DNA of 60,000 nucleotides from Strigamia acuminata (GCA_949358305.1 OX442314.1:45456581-45516580); one strand, 5' to 3'; shown: positions 9,464 to 20,805, counted from the stretch's first letter. Notes: a model not told the origin generated them from the sequence alone. Numbers and translations: made by a program.

Positions 9464-12400
9464 ATGTTGAATTTAACTGTTGATCCCCCGGATATCGAAG
9501 TAAGTTTACATTTAGTTGCAATTGTTTTCTCCAATCTGAGAAGAACTTTTAATTTTTTAAATGAAAAACAACAACAACAACAACTGATAACATGGTTTTT
9601 ATTTCATTATTTCAAAGAATATTTTGGCGTTAAATCCAAGAGTTACATCAGTTGCAACGTTAGTTCCCAGCAAGGACACTAAAAGCAACAAGAAACACTG
9701 GAAAAGAAATCCAGACAAGAAGTGTGGGGTAAATATACAAATTTATTAAGAATTTTTATTTAAAAAAAAAAAAAAATATTATCAATAATAAATTAGATAT
9801 TTTTTTTTATACATTATGTAACATCACAAAATTTTATAACTGTCCTACTGTACAAACGGAAGACCAGTTATCATTTTTACTGATAAATAAAAAATTGTTG
9901 ATTCAACCTTCTTTTTTAGAGTTGTAAGCCTCTGGTAAACAACTTTGATGACATCAAACACACGACACTAAGTGAGAGGGGTGCACTCAAAGAAGCAGCA
10001 AGATGTTTGAAATGTGCAGATGCTCCGTGCCAGAAAAGCTGTCCGACACAACTAGACGTGAAATCTTTTATTACAAGCATTGCTAACAAAGTAAAAATAC
10101 TAAAAAAAACTATTTACAACTACAAATCTGATGATTAAAATTATATATTTTTGTTTTAAGAATTATTATGGAGCATCCAAAGCAATCTTATCAGACAATC
10201 CACTCGGATTAACTTGTGGAATGGTTTGTCCTACAAGTGATTTATGTGTTGGCGGATGCAATTTGCAAGCGTCTGAGGAAGGAGGCATTAATATTGGAGG
10301 ATTGCAACAGTTTGCAGTGGAGGTATTGTAGATAGGATTATGTACTTATCAGGCTCAGTCAAACAAGATTTTAAGAACAATTAAAATAAATGGTTTTGAG
10401 AACAACAAAATCTGATGAAAATTGAAATAAACAAATAAAAAAATATAAAAAAAAAACAGAAAAAAATGAATTGTAATTACTAATTACTAATTATAATTCA
10501 TTTACATCAAGAACACTTTGAAATGGCATTAACTTGTGTTATGCTGGGGCATCACGTTGAAATAAAGGAGAGGTTTTTAAAGTGGAAAACAAAACACACG
10601 TCTTTACTCGTGGGTAAAATACAAGCAAGTGAGGAGTAATACAAAATTGTCATGGTAACGCTTTTACAACAATGTAACAGTATGATATAGCAGTAACACG
10701 TTCTTAACAATGAACTCAACATCACATTAACATAACTTAACATTACTTCCCCTGAAACCCATTATGCCCTGATAATTGGTTTCACACCTAATAATTCTCT
10801 GAAATTACTTAATTTCACTTTATCTAAAGGCTTTGTCAATAAATCAGCTTCATTGTTCTCGGTTGGAACAAATTCCAATTTGACTCGTTTCGCCTTTATC
10901 TGTTCTCTGATGTAGTGGTACCGGACATCAATATGTTTTGATCTCCGGTTCTCCACATTGCTTTGTGCAAAAACTTTAGCTGGTTGGTTGTCGCATCTCA
11001 TGATTGTTGGTCCTCCGATCAACGTTGACAAATCCAACTCTTCGATCAGTCGTCGCATCCATACAATGTCTTTCGAACAATTGCACATCGAGATGTACTC
11101 GGCTTCCATGCTGCTGGTGGCTACGACCTTCTGCTTGCTGCTCTGCCATATTACTAAATTCTCGGCTAGTTTCAGCAAAGTTCCGCTGTAAGATCTTCGG
11201 TTAATCTTGCAATTCGCCCAATCTGCGTCTGCGAATGCAGTCAAAAATCCTTTATTCTCATTGTAAACCAATCCGTGTTTCTTGGTTCCCGACAGATATC
11301 GTAGAATGCGTTTGGCCATTTGCCAGTGATTGGTTTTTGGTTTGCTGTTAAATTGTGCTAACACATTTACAGCGTGTGAAATGTCCGGTCTCGTACTGTT
11401 GGCCAAGTAAGATAAGCAGCCAATTACCTCTCTATAAGGCTCGACCGTCAGATCTTCAAATTCTTCTGGCTCTTTCTTATTGTTGTCAGTACATTTCACC
11501 ATTGGTGTCGCCATTGGTTTTGAATCAGTCATGTTGAATCTCTTCAGGATTTTCTCAACATATTTTTCTTGCGTTAAAAACATGTTTCCGTTTTTATCCC
11601 GTCCAAATTCGATTCCTAACATGTACTTCAGAGTTCCAAGTTCTTTGATTTCAAAACATTTACGCAGTCTCTTTTTGATTTCTCGACACATGTTTTCTGA
11701 TTGTCCGGCTATCACCATGTCGTCGACGTAAACCCCGATAATTCCGCGTTCGTTTCCTATTTGAATCCAATAAACACACGCGTCGGAAAAACAACGTTTG
11801 AAACCCTGTTTCTCGAGTTCCTCGTCCAACTTGTCATTCCACGCACGTCCTGATTGTTTTAATCCGTATAACGACTTGATTAGTCTGCACACTTTGTTTT
11901 TCCATTTTCCCACTAAGCCTTCGGGAATTTCCATGTAGACTTCTTCTTCGAGTATACCATTTAAGTATGCTGTCGTTACATCAACTTGTTCCAACACCCA
12001 ACCCAAAATTACAGCTATAGCAATTATGAGTCGCATTGTCGCAATTCCGGCCACTGGAGAATATGTCTCGGTATAATCATGACCGTAGCGCTGTGTAAAT
12101 CCTTTGGCCACTAAGCGCGCTTTATACCGCTCAACTGAACCATCTGGGTTTTGTTTAACTCGAAACACCCATTTACAGCCAATCGCTTTGCTGTCTTTTG
12201 GTAAATCCGTAATCTCCCATGTTTCATTCTTGTGTAAGCTGTTTAATTCGTCATCTATTGCGGTTTGCCATTTCGTTGCGTCCTTGGAATTCAATGCCTC
12301 TTGGTAGGTAGAAGGTTCTTCAAAATGACAAAACATTGCTGTTCCTATCAAATCCTCTTCATCTTCCTCCTCAGCATCTTCCGTTTCTGCAACTTCCGGT

Positions 12401-15400
12401 TCCGCTTGTTGTTGCACCTGACTTCGGAGAATCATCTTTGTTGGTTCGTACTGTTTTTGAACGGCTTCAGCTTTTGTCGGTCGTCCACGTTTTGGTTTTG
12501 CCGCTGGCGGAACTTGTTTCGGTTCGTCGAAAGTGAGAGTCATTACTTCCTTCGCGTCCAGTTCATCCGTTTCGTTGAATCCGAATTCATTTTCTTTGAA
12601 CACGACGTCACGTGAAGTCATCACTTTTCTTTTCTTGGTATTCCACAACCGATATGTCTTCTCCCCGGCTGAATACCCAAGAAATATGCATTTTTCTCCG
12701 CGATTGTCCAATTTTCTTCTTTTGGCCGCGGGAACGTGCATCACTGCATTGCAGCCAAACACTCTTAAGTGTTTCACGGATGGCGTTCGCCCGTACCAAA
12801 CTTCATACGGCGTTTTCCCAGTGATTTGTGTCACTGTCCGGTTTCTCACGTAAACTGCAGTATTGACTGCTTCAGCCCAAAAATCTGCACCCAATTGCGT
12901 TTGGATCAAACTTGACCGCACCAGATCCAGCAATGTCCGGTTTAATCTCTCAGAAATTCCATTTTGTTCTGGGGTGTACACTGCGGTGCGTTGATGAGAA
13001 ATTCCTTTCTCCTTCAGGAAACGGTCAAATTCTTCGTTGCAGTATTCGAGCCCGTTATCCGTTCGCAAGGCTTTTATTTTCTTCCCCGTTTTTCTCTCCA
13101 TTCTCGTCATGTAATCTTGAAATTTTTCAAGCGCTTCAGATTTGTGGGTCAGAAAGTAGACATCTATTTTCCTTGACTTATCATCAATAAACGTAATGTA
13201 GTAACGATGCCCTCCCTTGCTCTTTGTTTGAAGTGGACCCGCAATGTCCGAATGGATCAAATCCAGTACTTCGGATGCCATCTTCCGTTCTTCCTTGTTG
13301 AATGGTTTTCGGGTGGATTTTCCTTGGAGACATGAATCACATTTGCTGATTGCATCTTTGTTGATCTCCAATCCCCTGACTTTGTCTTTTTCGGCCATCT
13401 TTTGTAGACTGTCCAAAGACACGTGCATGTATCTTTGATGCCAAATTTCGTTTTTGGTCGCTTCCGTTGTCGCCGTCATCCCGTGATGTGACGCCTCGTT
13501 GACCAGATACATTCTGTTTTCTCTCTTCGCTCGAAGAATCACGACATCCTTTGAATTCATCACGTTGCAAAATCCGTTCTTGAATGACAACCAGTAGCCT
13601 TTTGCTTCCAGTTGCGCGACGGAGAGTAAATTCATCGTCACTTCCGGCACGTAAAGTACTTCTTTTAAAATCGTTGGTACTGTCTGCCCATCGTACACGA
13701 AATCTACGTTGATGTCCCCTTGAGCTTCTACTTTGACCTTCTTTCCGTTTGCGATATTTATTTCCGCCACTTTGGGATTTTGAAGTTCCAAAAATTTCCC
13801 TTTCTGCGCTGTCATGTGATGACTCGCTCCTGAATCGATCACCCAAACGTCCTTATCCGCTCGCGCCGCAAATGCCGACATAACATTGGCCTTCTTGTGG
13901 TCACTGGAATTCTTGGACTCAGCGCTTCTTTCCTTCTTGGGCTTGTGGCAGTCCCGCGCATAATGGCCAAATTTGTTACAATTGTAACATTTGATCTTTT
14001 TAAGATCACGTTGCTGTGGAATCTTGTTCGCAATTAGCACAGCCGAATCCCGTTTGGTATTGTCTGAAGTCTCTCTTCTTGAAGACTCCGCCAATATCAT
14101 GTCTTTTATTTTGTTCGACGTGAAATCCGCTTTTGCAATCGTGTGTACTGACGCAATCAGTCCTTCGTATTCTTTGGTCAAACCACATAACATGGCCCAA
14201 GCCAAATCTGTGTCCCCGACCGTTTGGCCCGCATTCGTTAATCTCTCGGAGCATTCGGACACTCTCATGAGATACTTGTCCATATTTTCACCGGTCTGCT
14301 TCATTGTTGAATAAAGTTCTCGGCGGAGTTGGACGATGCGTAACGAGTTCGTCGGTTCGTAGACTTCTTTCAGTCGATCCCAAGCTTCTTTTGGACTTTG
14401 CAATCCCCGTATATGTGATTGCTGTTGTGTTTTGATTGTCAAACCAATTATTGAAAAAGCTTTATTTGTCAAATCAGCCAATTTCGTTGCATCGGCTTCA
14501 GTTTCTGTCCCGTCTACTACTTTCCAAAGTTTCTTCTCGGTTAATAGAAGCTTGACACTGAATGCCCAAGACAAATAGTTGGTACCATCCATTTTTTCTA
14601 TCCCGTAGGAAGTAATGCTAGATGAAGTCTCAGTCGTCATCTTGTCTCGGAAAATTTTCAAAATTGCAAATAGCACAGACTGTTGTCAGTTTCAAACAAT
14701 TTTCCCCCAAAATAGCAACAACAATTGAAACAAACTTAATTGTATCTTAAAACTACAACAAAGCTTCGTTGCGCAGATCCTAACAATACAAGTTTTAAAC
14801 AATTGCATGCACAAATAGCTCGTCTTGCTTCAATAATGGCGTCGTTTTCTTCTCGTTTCGGTTGCACGTGCAGTTCGAAAATGGCGTCGTTCGAATCCCG
14901 TTCGTTGCAAACTCGTTGAAAATTATGCCTTTCGTCCCTTATGGCTCATGAAGCTAATTACTAGTCGAAAATAACTCACAGTTCCCGACCTCGTTTGCGT
15001 CCTCGTTCGATTTAGGCCCGTCTTGCCACACGTTCGATTCCGCTCGTTTTTCCGTTTTCTCGGAACGTCTGCCGCACGTTCGAATCGTCTGCCGTACGTT
15101 CGAATCGTCTCGTCGTGCCGTGGAAACGTTCGTCTACCTTTCCGATATTCGTTGGACACACCCGCGCTGCTTAACGTCCTGGACCCATAACCAATTTGTT
15201 ATGCTGGGGCATCACGTTGAAATAAAGGAGAGGTTTTTAAAGTGGAAAACAAAACACACGTCTTTACTCGTGGGTAAAATACAAGCAAGTGAGGAGTAAT
15301 ACAAAATTGTCATGGTAACGCTTTTACAACAATGTAACAGTATGATATAGCAGTAACACGTTCTTAACAATGAACTCAACATCACATTAACATAACTTAA

Positions 15401-18400
15401 CAACTTGTTATTTAACACCTGATTTCACTCGAATAAATTTTTTTATTTTGCATAAAATGGGATTTTTGGTGCATACTTCATGTGCATAAAACGAATTTTA
15501 TTTTGCATAACTATCTGGTGTCTATTAACAATAGTAATAATATTTTACATCCTTCTTAAAAAAAATAACGATATTAAAATTAATTTTATTGACAGGTGTT
15601 TAAATCGATGCGAATTCCACAAATCCATTCGCCAGACGTACTGCCAATCGATAAGCGCCATCAAAGTTATTTCAGCAAAATTGCATTAGTTGGATGTGGA
15701 CCTGCAAGCATTAGTTGTGCAACCTTTCTTGCTAGGATGGGCTACACGGACGTCACAATTTTTGAGAAAGAAAAGTTTGTCGGCGGATTAAGCTCTTCCG
15801 AAATCCCGCAATACCGTCTGCCTTTCGATGTCGTTGCATTTGAAGTGGAATTAGCCAAAGATTTGGGTGTAAAGGTATTACTAATAAATCAAGATTATGT
15901 AAATTTTTTTCTTTAAATTTTTGTTTACATGTTTTTTAGGTCGTATACAATCGTTCTTTTAGTAGAAATGATTTGACAGTTGAAAAATTGCAACAATCTG
16001 GCTACAAAGCCATTTTTCTGGGCATTGGAATGCCACAACCAAAAATCATTCCAATGTTTGAAAAGTTGACTGTAGATGAAGGTTTTTACACTTCTAAAGA
16101 TTTCCTACCATTAGTGTCTAAAGCAAGTAAACCAGGTAAATATTGTCGAAACAATTTTTAATTATTTTTAACAATTATTATTTTTTTAGGCATGTGTAAT
16201 TGCAGTAAAAATGAATTGCCACAATTGCATGGAAACGTTGTGGTATTGGGCGCTGGAGACACTGCTTTTGATTGTGCCACTTCCGCTATTCGCTGTGGCG
16301 CTAGGAAGGTTTTCATAGTTTTCCGTAAAGGATTCACCAACATAAGAGCCGTGCCCGAAGAAGCAAGAATATTTATTCCTGCCAATGTTTTATCACATTC
16401 TAAATATTTTTTTAAATTGACATTTTGCAGATGGAATTAGCCAAAGAAGAAAAATGTGAATTCATGCCTTTCTTATCACCGAGAAATGTTATTATAAAAA
16501 ATGGGAAAGTTACGGCAATGGAATTTACCAGAACCGAAGAAGACGAACAAGGGAACTGGATAGAAGATGATGATCAATTTGTACGACTGAAGGTCAATTA
16601 TATCATTTCAGCGTTTGGATCTGGTCTTTTCGATGACGATGGTACGTATAAATAAATCTTCGATACTCACTTTAAAGTGTTTGAAGTCAAATATTTCTGC
16701 AACTGGGACGCTGGACGCAACACACATTATGAAATATTATACGAAATACACAGGAGACACAGGTTTAGTTATTATTGGCTTTATTATGTCTAGGGGTATG
16801 ATGTAGTGTCTCATGGTGCATTTCCCAAATGCAATGGCTGCGATAGCCATCCCTAGTCAGACCGCGTGTCACGGCGACCATGATGCGCGTGGTCGGTGTT
16901 ACATTTGGGTCACGCCGTCGAAATCACAAATTCTGTTCAACATTTTTGCTTATTGTTTTATTTATATTTATTAATTTTTTTATTTTTAATTAGTAAAAGC
17001 AGCAATGGGGCCTGTAAAATTATTGCAAAATTCATGCGTTCAAATCGATACTAATACCATGCAGACCTCTGAACCCGGCGTGTTTTGTGGAGGAGATTTG
17101 GCAGGGATTGCTGAAACGACCGTAGAATCTGTAAATGATGGCAAAACTGCATCATGGTTTATGCATAAACATATCCAGGTGATAAATTGCCAGAGAACAA
17201 AAAGATGACAATCATTCATTAATTTGACCTCAATTTTGAATATTTTAGGACCTGCATCATTTTACTTTACCGGATGAGCCGAAGTTACCTCAGTTTTACA
17301 CACCTATTGACTTAGTAGATATTAGTGTGGAAATGTGTGGATTAAAATTCGTTAATCCATTTGGATTAGCCAGTGCAACTCCCACCACCAGTGGTGCTAT
17401 GATCCGAAGAGCTTTTCAAGCCGGATGGGGTTTTGCATTGACGAAGACTTTTGCTTTGGATAAAGTAAAGAATTATTCCAGGATTTAGAACCAGATTTAT
17501 TTCTCTATTCTAAAAATAATTTAGGATATAGTTACCAATGTTTCGCCAAGAATTGTACGTGGAACCACATCCGGGTACAGCTACGGTCCGGGTCAAGGAT
17601 CATTTTTAAATATTGAACTCATTAGTGAAAAAACTGCAGCTTATTGGTGTCGATGTGTTTCTGAGCTGAAAAGCGAGTTTCCTGATAAGGTTGAACTTTT
17701 TTTTATTTGTTTTTAATGTAAAAAATTAATAATTTTTTTTTTGTAGATAATAATTGCAAGCATTATGTGCAGTTACTCAGAACTGGATTGGACTCAACTT
17801 GCTCAAATGGCAGAAGCTTCCGGTGCAGATGCTTTGGAATTGAATTTATCGTGTCCACATGGAATGGGAGAACGTGGAATGGGCTTAGCGTGCGGACAGG
17901 TAAGTTAATAAAAAATGGGTCCCATTTAAAACCCCACTGAAGTTCCTTGGATTTCCACTAAAAAGAAACTTTTTCTCACACTGACTGATTTTTCCACTAT
18001 CGGTAATTTTTTGTCCCACTAATTTAGCTAAGGCAAAAAAAACTATTTTTTTTCACTAAAATTAAATTGGCAAGAAAAAACTGATTTTACCACTACTATT
18101 ACTACTTTGGTAAGATAGTTTTGCGAACGTTTTGCACCTCAAATCCGTCTCAGCGGGCAAAGAGGACGACCAACCATCCCCCGCATGGTCTACAAGCCCC
18201 CCCCCAACAGTCGCCCGCTCCCGCAAGCGAGTCCCCACCAAGGCCCCAGTCCAAGTCACGTGTCGGGACCCAACAAGACCTCGATACCCCTCGCAACCAA
18301 GTCCCCACCCAGTCCCAACAAGACCTCGATGCCCCTCGCAACTGAGTCCCTGCCCAGTCCCAACAAGACCTCGATGCCCCTCGCAACCGAGTCCCCGCCA

Positions 18401-20417
18401 AGGTCCCAGTCCTAGTCACGTGTCGGGACCCAACAAAACCTCGATGCCCCTCGCAACCGAGTCCCTGCCCAGTTCCAACAAGACCTCGATACCCCTCGCA
18501 ACCGAGGGTCACGTGTCACGTGTCAGGACCCACTCCCAACAAGACCTCGGACTCCCCGTTGAGATGCCGGGCCTTCATTTCATAATAGGGGAAAAAGTGG
18601 ATGTAATAAGTTTTTTTAGTGGAAAAATAAGTTGGGTTTAAATAAATATTTTTAGTGGAAAAATTAGTTTTTTTTGGCTTAGTTAAATTAGTGGGACAAA
18701 AAATTAACGATAGTGGAAAAACCAGTCAGTGCAAGATTTAGTTTTTTTTTAGTGGAAATCCAAGCCACTTTAGTGGAATTTTAATTTATGCCCATAAAAA
18801 ATTGTGACATTTTTAAGAGACAAATTAATGGTTCGTCTATTTTTTCAGAATCCTGAAATGGTTTACAACATCTGCTTGTGGGTCCGCAAAGCTACAAAAA
18901 TCCCATTTTTTGCAAAATTGACACCAACTATTACCAACATTGTGGAAATAGCTCAAGCTGCTTATAATGGAAAAGCTGATGGAGTTACAGCAACTAACAC
19001 AATGTCAGGTTTAATGGGTCTAAAAGGAAATGCTAGTCCTTGGCCAAGTATAGGCAATGAGCAACTATCAACTTATGGTGGTGTCTCCGGTAATGCCATC
19101 CGGCCCATTGCTTTACGTGCGGTTTCTGCAATTGCTAATGCTATTCCTGGGTTTCCAATACTGGCAACTGGCGGAATTGATTCAGCAGAAGCCGGATTAC
19201 AATTTTTACACGCAGGAGCATCTGTGTTGCAGGTTAAATCTAATATTTTACCGTATTACCTCGCTTTAAGCCGCATGTCGGTGGATATGGGTTTATCATG
19301 TTTTTGGAGTTTATACCGGCATGCCAGTATAAAGTGAAACATGCTGGTATAAGTGAAAAAGTTTTTTTTTTTTTTACTTAAAAGAACCCGAAGGAAAAAT
19401 TTATGTTGGAATTTTGGCTTAAAATTTGAGTTTTCTTGATTTTCTGAAGATTATTACTAAAAACTGGTTAATTTATAGAAGTTTAGGCCAATTTCCTACA
19501 TTTTGGACATCTATAAATTTGTTTTAGGCTTTTTTAGGCTCAATTATTATTGAAAAAAATTGTCACTCACTTTCACCGGCATGCCGGTAAAATTCGCACT
19601 CGCGGCTTTAAGTGGGGAAGTACGTTAATAATATCTTTTACCTTATACTTCTCTCTTGTTATTAGGTTTGCAGTGCAATACAAAATCAAGACTTTACTGT
19701 CATTGAGGATTACATTACTGGACTCAAAGCACTGTTATACTTACAAGCTCTGGAAGAAACCAAGGACTGGGATGGACAGTCACCACCCACACCGAAACAT
19801 CAGAAGGGAAAACTTGTTGTTGATCTAAAGCAGGTCATTGGAAAAGTAAGAAATAAAATGATGAGAATCATCCCGTATTTGATTTTCTTGTTCTATCTGT
19901 TGCAGACTTTACCACATTTTGGGACTTACCAAAAGGAAAGAGATTTGATTCTGTCCAAAATGAAGAAAAAAGATCTTTGTGAACCTGTGTCAAAACCTGC
20001 AGTGAACAAACCCAGATTGCCAATACCCGGAGTAAAAGAGATGATTGGCCGTGCTCTTGCACATATTGGCAATTACAGTGACTTGGATAATGTGAAACAA
20101 GTTGTTGCACTGATTGACGAGGTAATGATAGAATTGTAGAAGGGAAACGATTCTATTGTGATTTTCTTGCTAATTATTCATTTTGGTTGCTCTAGGACAT
20201 GTGCATCAATTGTGGGAAATGCTACATGACTTGCAACGATGCAGGTTATCAGGCCATCACATTCGATCCTGAAACACATTTACCATATGTAACTGACAAG
20301 TGCACGGGTTGCACACTCTGTGCATCTGTTTGCCCGATTATTGATTGCATTCGTATGGTTAAGAGAATGACTTCGTATGCACCGAATGTAAAATCCAGAT
20401 TTGGATTTAATGTTTAG
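9464..20417 (+). CDS. DPYD: Dihydropyrimidine dehydrogenase, copy A, C-terminus replaced by LTR sequence
   Basis: NADPH-dependent reduction of uracil and thymine, the first step of pyrimidine breakdown, in the cytosol. Exons: 9464-9499, 9618-9728, 9920-10090, 10161-10322, 15596-15874, 15940-16135, 16190-16362, 16431-16641, 16994-17178, 17249-17464, 17525-17689, 17747-17899, 18849-19232, 19666-19845, 19906-20121, 20196-20417. All phases agree. Intron 7 begins with GC (GAAGAA then GCAAGA); the rest are GT-AG. Residue landmarks equal copy C (Cys78/81/86/90, Gln155, Cys671, C-terminal clusters). A BEL/Pao element entered exon 16 after residue 1010 (Asn), so the last 21 residues are lost. The frame runs into the 5' LTR, adding VKSRFGFNV and a TAG at 20415-20417, for 1019 residues. 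All Fe-S cysteines lie upstream of the break, so a nearly complete enzyme is possible. Polyadenylation would have to come from the LTR. Copia occupies intron 4 in antisense orientation. Confidence 0.9.
10762..14676 (-). CDS. Copia gag-pol polyprotein, copy A
   Basis: A single frame of 1304 codons (1292 if the second [11 protein letters not shown], is the start) that makes the retrotransposon proteins. Order: UBN2-type gag (about 1-215), CCHC knuckle [14 protein letters not shown] (230-243), protease [12 protein letters not shown] (Asp-Ser-Gly near 281-283), GAG pre-integrase zinc region (HQRYMH, CDSC), integrase with D477 (HSDIAGP), D540 (RTDNG) and E575, then reverse transcriptase [11 protein letters not shown] (about 897) and YVDD (983-986), and RNase H (FADADWA about 1148, SSMEAEY about 1188). 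Integrase before reverse transcriptase is the Ty1/Copia order. All catalytic residues are present and there is no stop or frameshift, so the ORF looks able to encode a full set of proteins. Gag and Pol share one frame, so the gag:pol ratio must be set by splicing or proteolysis, not frameshifting. Confidence 0.95.
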   Translation of the reverse strand: MLFAILKIFRDKMTTETSSSITSYGIEKMDGTNYLSWAFSVKLLLTEKKLWKVVDGTETEADATKLADLTNKAFSIIGLTIKTQQQSHIRGLQSPKEAWDRLKEVYEPTNSLRIVQLRRELYSTMKQTGENMDKYLMRVSECSERLTNAGQTVGDTDLAWAMLCGLTKEYEGLIASVHTIAKADFTSNKIKDMILAESSRRETSDNTKRDSAVLIANKIPQQRDLKKIKCYNCNKFGHYARDCHKPKKERSAESKNSSDHKKANVMSAFAARADKDVWVIDSGASHHMTAQKGKFLELQNPKVAEINIANGKKVKVEAQGDINVDFVYDGQTVPTILKEVLYVPEVTMNLLSVAQLEAKGYWLSFKNGFCNVMNSKDVVILRAKRENRMYLVNEASHHGMTATTEATKNEIWHQRYMHVSLDSLQKMAEKDKVRGLEINKDAISKCDSCLQGKSTRKPFNKEERKMASEVLDLIHSDIAGPLQTKSKGGHRYYITFIDDKSRKIDVYFLTHKSEALEKFQDYMTRMERKTGKKIKALRTDNGLEYCNEEFDRFLKEKGISHQRTAVYTPEQNGISERLNRTLLDLVRSSLIQTQLGADFWAEAVNTAVYVRNRTVTQITGKTPYEVWYGRTPSVKHLRVFGCNAVMHVPAAKRRKLDNRGEKCIFLGYSAGEKTYRLWNTKKRKVMTSRDVVFKENEFGFNETDELDAKEVMTLTFDEPKQVPPAAKPKRGRPTKAEAVQKQYEPTKMILRSQVQQQAEPEVAETEDAEEEDEEDLIGTAMFCHFEEPSTYQEALNSKDATKWQTAIDDELNSLHKNETWEITDLPKDSKAIGCKWVFRVKQNPDGSVERYKARLVAKGFTQRYGHDYTETYSPVAGIATMRLIIAIAVILGWVLEQVDVTTAYLNGILEEEVYMEIPEGLVGKWKNKVCRLIKSLYGLKQSGRAWNDKLDEELEKQGFKRCFSDACVYWIQIGNERGIIGVYVDDMVIAGQSENMCREIKKRLRKCFEIKELGTLKYMLGIEFGRDKNGNMFLTQEKYVEKILKRFNMTDSKPMATPMVKCTDNNKKEPEEFEDLTVEPYREVIGCLSYLANSTRPDISHAVNVLAQFNSKPKTNHWQMAKRILRYLSGTKKHGLVYNENKGFLTAFADADWANCKINRRSYSGTLLKLAENLVIWQSSKQKVVATSSMEAEYISMCNCSKDIVWMRRLIEELDLSTLIGGPTIMRCDNQPAKVFAQSNVENRRSKHIDVRYHYIREQIKAKRVKLEFVPTENNEADLLTKPLDKVKLSNFRELLGVKPIIRA
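15179..15192 (-). promoter_or_regulatory. Copia primer-binding site, initiator tRNA-Met anticodon arm type
   Basis: The plus strand reads CTGGACCCATAACC, which differs by one base from the anticodon stem-loop of initiator tRNA-Met (CTGGGCCCATAACC). The element's sense strand therefore pairs with an internally cleaved half tRNA, the mode known from Drosophila copia. It lies a few bases inside the 5' LTR border. The same site is at 38952-38965 in copy C. Confidence 0.75.
17917..18793. mobile_element. Foldback element (possibly MULE-type) with internal minisatellite, copy A
   Basis: Long inverted ends of about 130 bp: GGATTTCCACTAAAAA, CACTGACTG, TTTTCCACTATCG, AATTTTTTGTCCCACTAATT and TTTCACTAAAA on the left recur inverted on the right, with scattered substitutions. 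The 9-bp sequence ATAAAAAAT flanks both ends (17908-17916, 18794-18802), and the element begins GGG and ends CCC. A 9-bp duplication with long inverted ends points to the Mutator-like group, but the site is A-rich, so chance similarity is possible. The centre (about 18170-18560) is a GC-rich minisatellite. The whole element lies in DPYD intron 12 and recurs at 41690-42566. Confidence 0.7.
18251..18560. repeat. 45-bp GC-rich minisatellite inside the foldback element
   Basis: About six imperfect copies of a unit built from TCCCAACAAGACCTCGATG, CCCCTCGCAAC and CGAGTCCCTGCCCAG. The 45-bp period keeps several frames open on both strands, which produces proline-rich ORFs that I do not regard as genes. 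CACGTGTCGGGACCC occurs repeatedly between blocks. Same array at about 42024-42333. Confidence 0.8.
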
Positions 20418-20787
20418 TAATGATTTCAATTTATGTTTAATTTTAGTGTTTTATTTCGAAAAGTGTTTTAAGTCTCTTTGTAATTGTTTTTATCGAATAT
20501 CGAATTGTATTGGTAATGTTTTAACGACAATAGTGTTTTTTGATCGAGGGACACCAAGAGTGCCCTCTGGTGTGTAATCTGTAATTTTGACCGGTCCTTG
20601 TTGACCGGAAGTTGACCCCGTTTTTGGGATTGACCACCATCTTTTTTACCTGTATCATCGTGTGTCACCACGCGATTTTCCTTGTTAAAATCTTCAACGA
20701 TTAAAATTAGTTAAGTTTAAAAATACGTCTCAAATTGTTGCTCGCGCGTGCTGCAATCGCAGCTAGATTATTTCGAAGTCTCGAAAT

Positions 20788-20805
20788 TGGTGCCGAAACC
20801 CGGGA
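20788..20805 (+). promoter_or_regulatory. BEL/Pao primer-binding site
   Basis: TGGTGCCGAAACCCGGGA lies one base after the 5' LTR. It starts with the TGG that pairs with a tRNA CCA end and has a T-arm-like GAAACCCGGG. I do not assign the tRNA. Confidence 0.75.

Larger units (their letters stand above)
10537..15402 (-). mobile_element. Ty1/Copia retrotransposon in DPYD intron 4, copy A
   Basis: Complete element in antisense orientation to DPYD. LTRs 10537-10742 and 15197-15402 are 206 bp each, begin TGTTATGC, end CTTAACA, and look identical. The 5-bp target duplication ACTTG is at 10532-10536 and 15403-15407. On the coding strand the primer site follows the 5' LTR after two bases, and a purine tract (TCAGGGGAAGTA, plus-strand 10744-10755) precedes the 3' LTR. 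The leader between primer site and ORF contains repeated ACGTTCGAATCGTCTGCC words. Identical LTRs and an intact ORF mean a recent insertion. Confidence 0.95.

Noticed and set aside
9464-9682. 72-residue ORF starting at the DPYD start codon
   Set aside because: Beyond 9499 it reads through intron 1. The exon 2 acceptor at 9617 gives the DPYD-like ALNPRV continuation in another frame.
10958-13438. Plus-strand ORFs of 60-116 codons across Copia
   Set aside because: They are shadows of the minus-strand Copia ORF, and they recur identically in copy C.
18132-18641. Proline-rich ORFs on both strands in DPYD intron 12 (also at 41905-42414)
   Set aside because: They are produced by the 45-bp minisatellite, whose period is a multiple of three. 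No start context, domain or splice link supports them.
19550-19640. Palindrome ACCGGCATGCCGGT as an operator or MITE end
   Set aside because: Related ACCGGCATGCC words occur at 19314 and 19577, but no matching ends or target duplication were found around them. The spacing fits chance plus decayed repeat.
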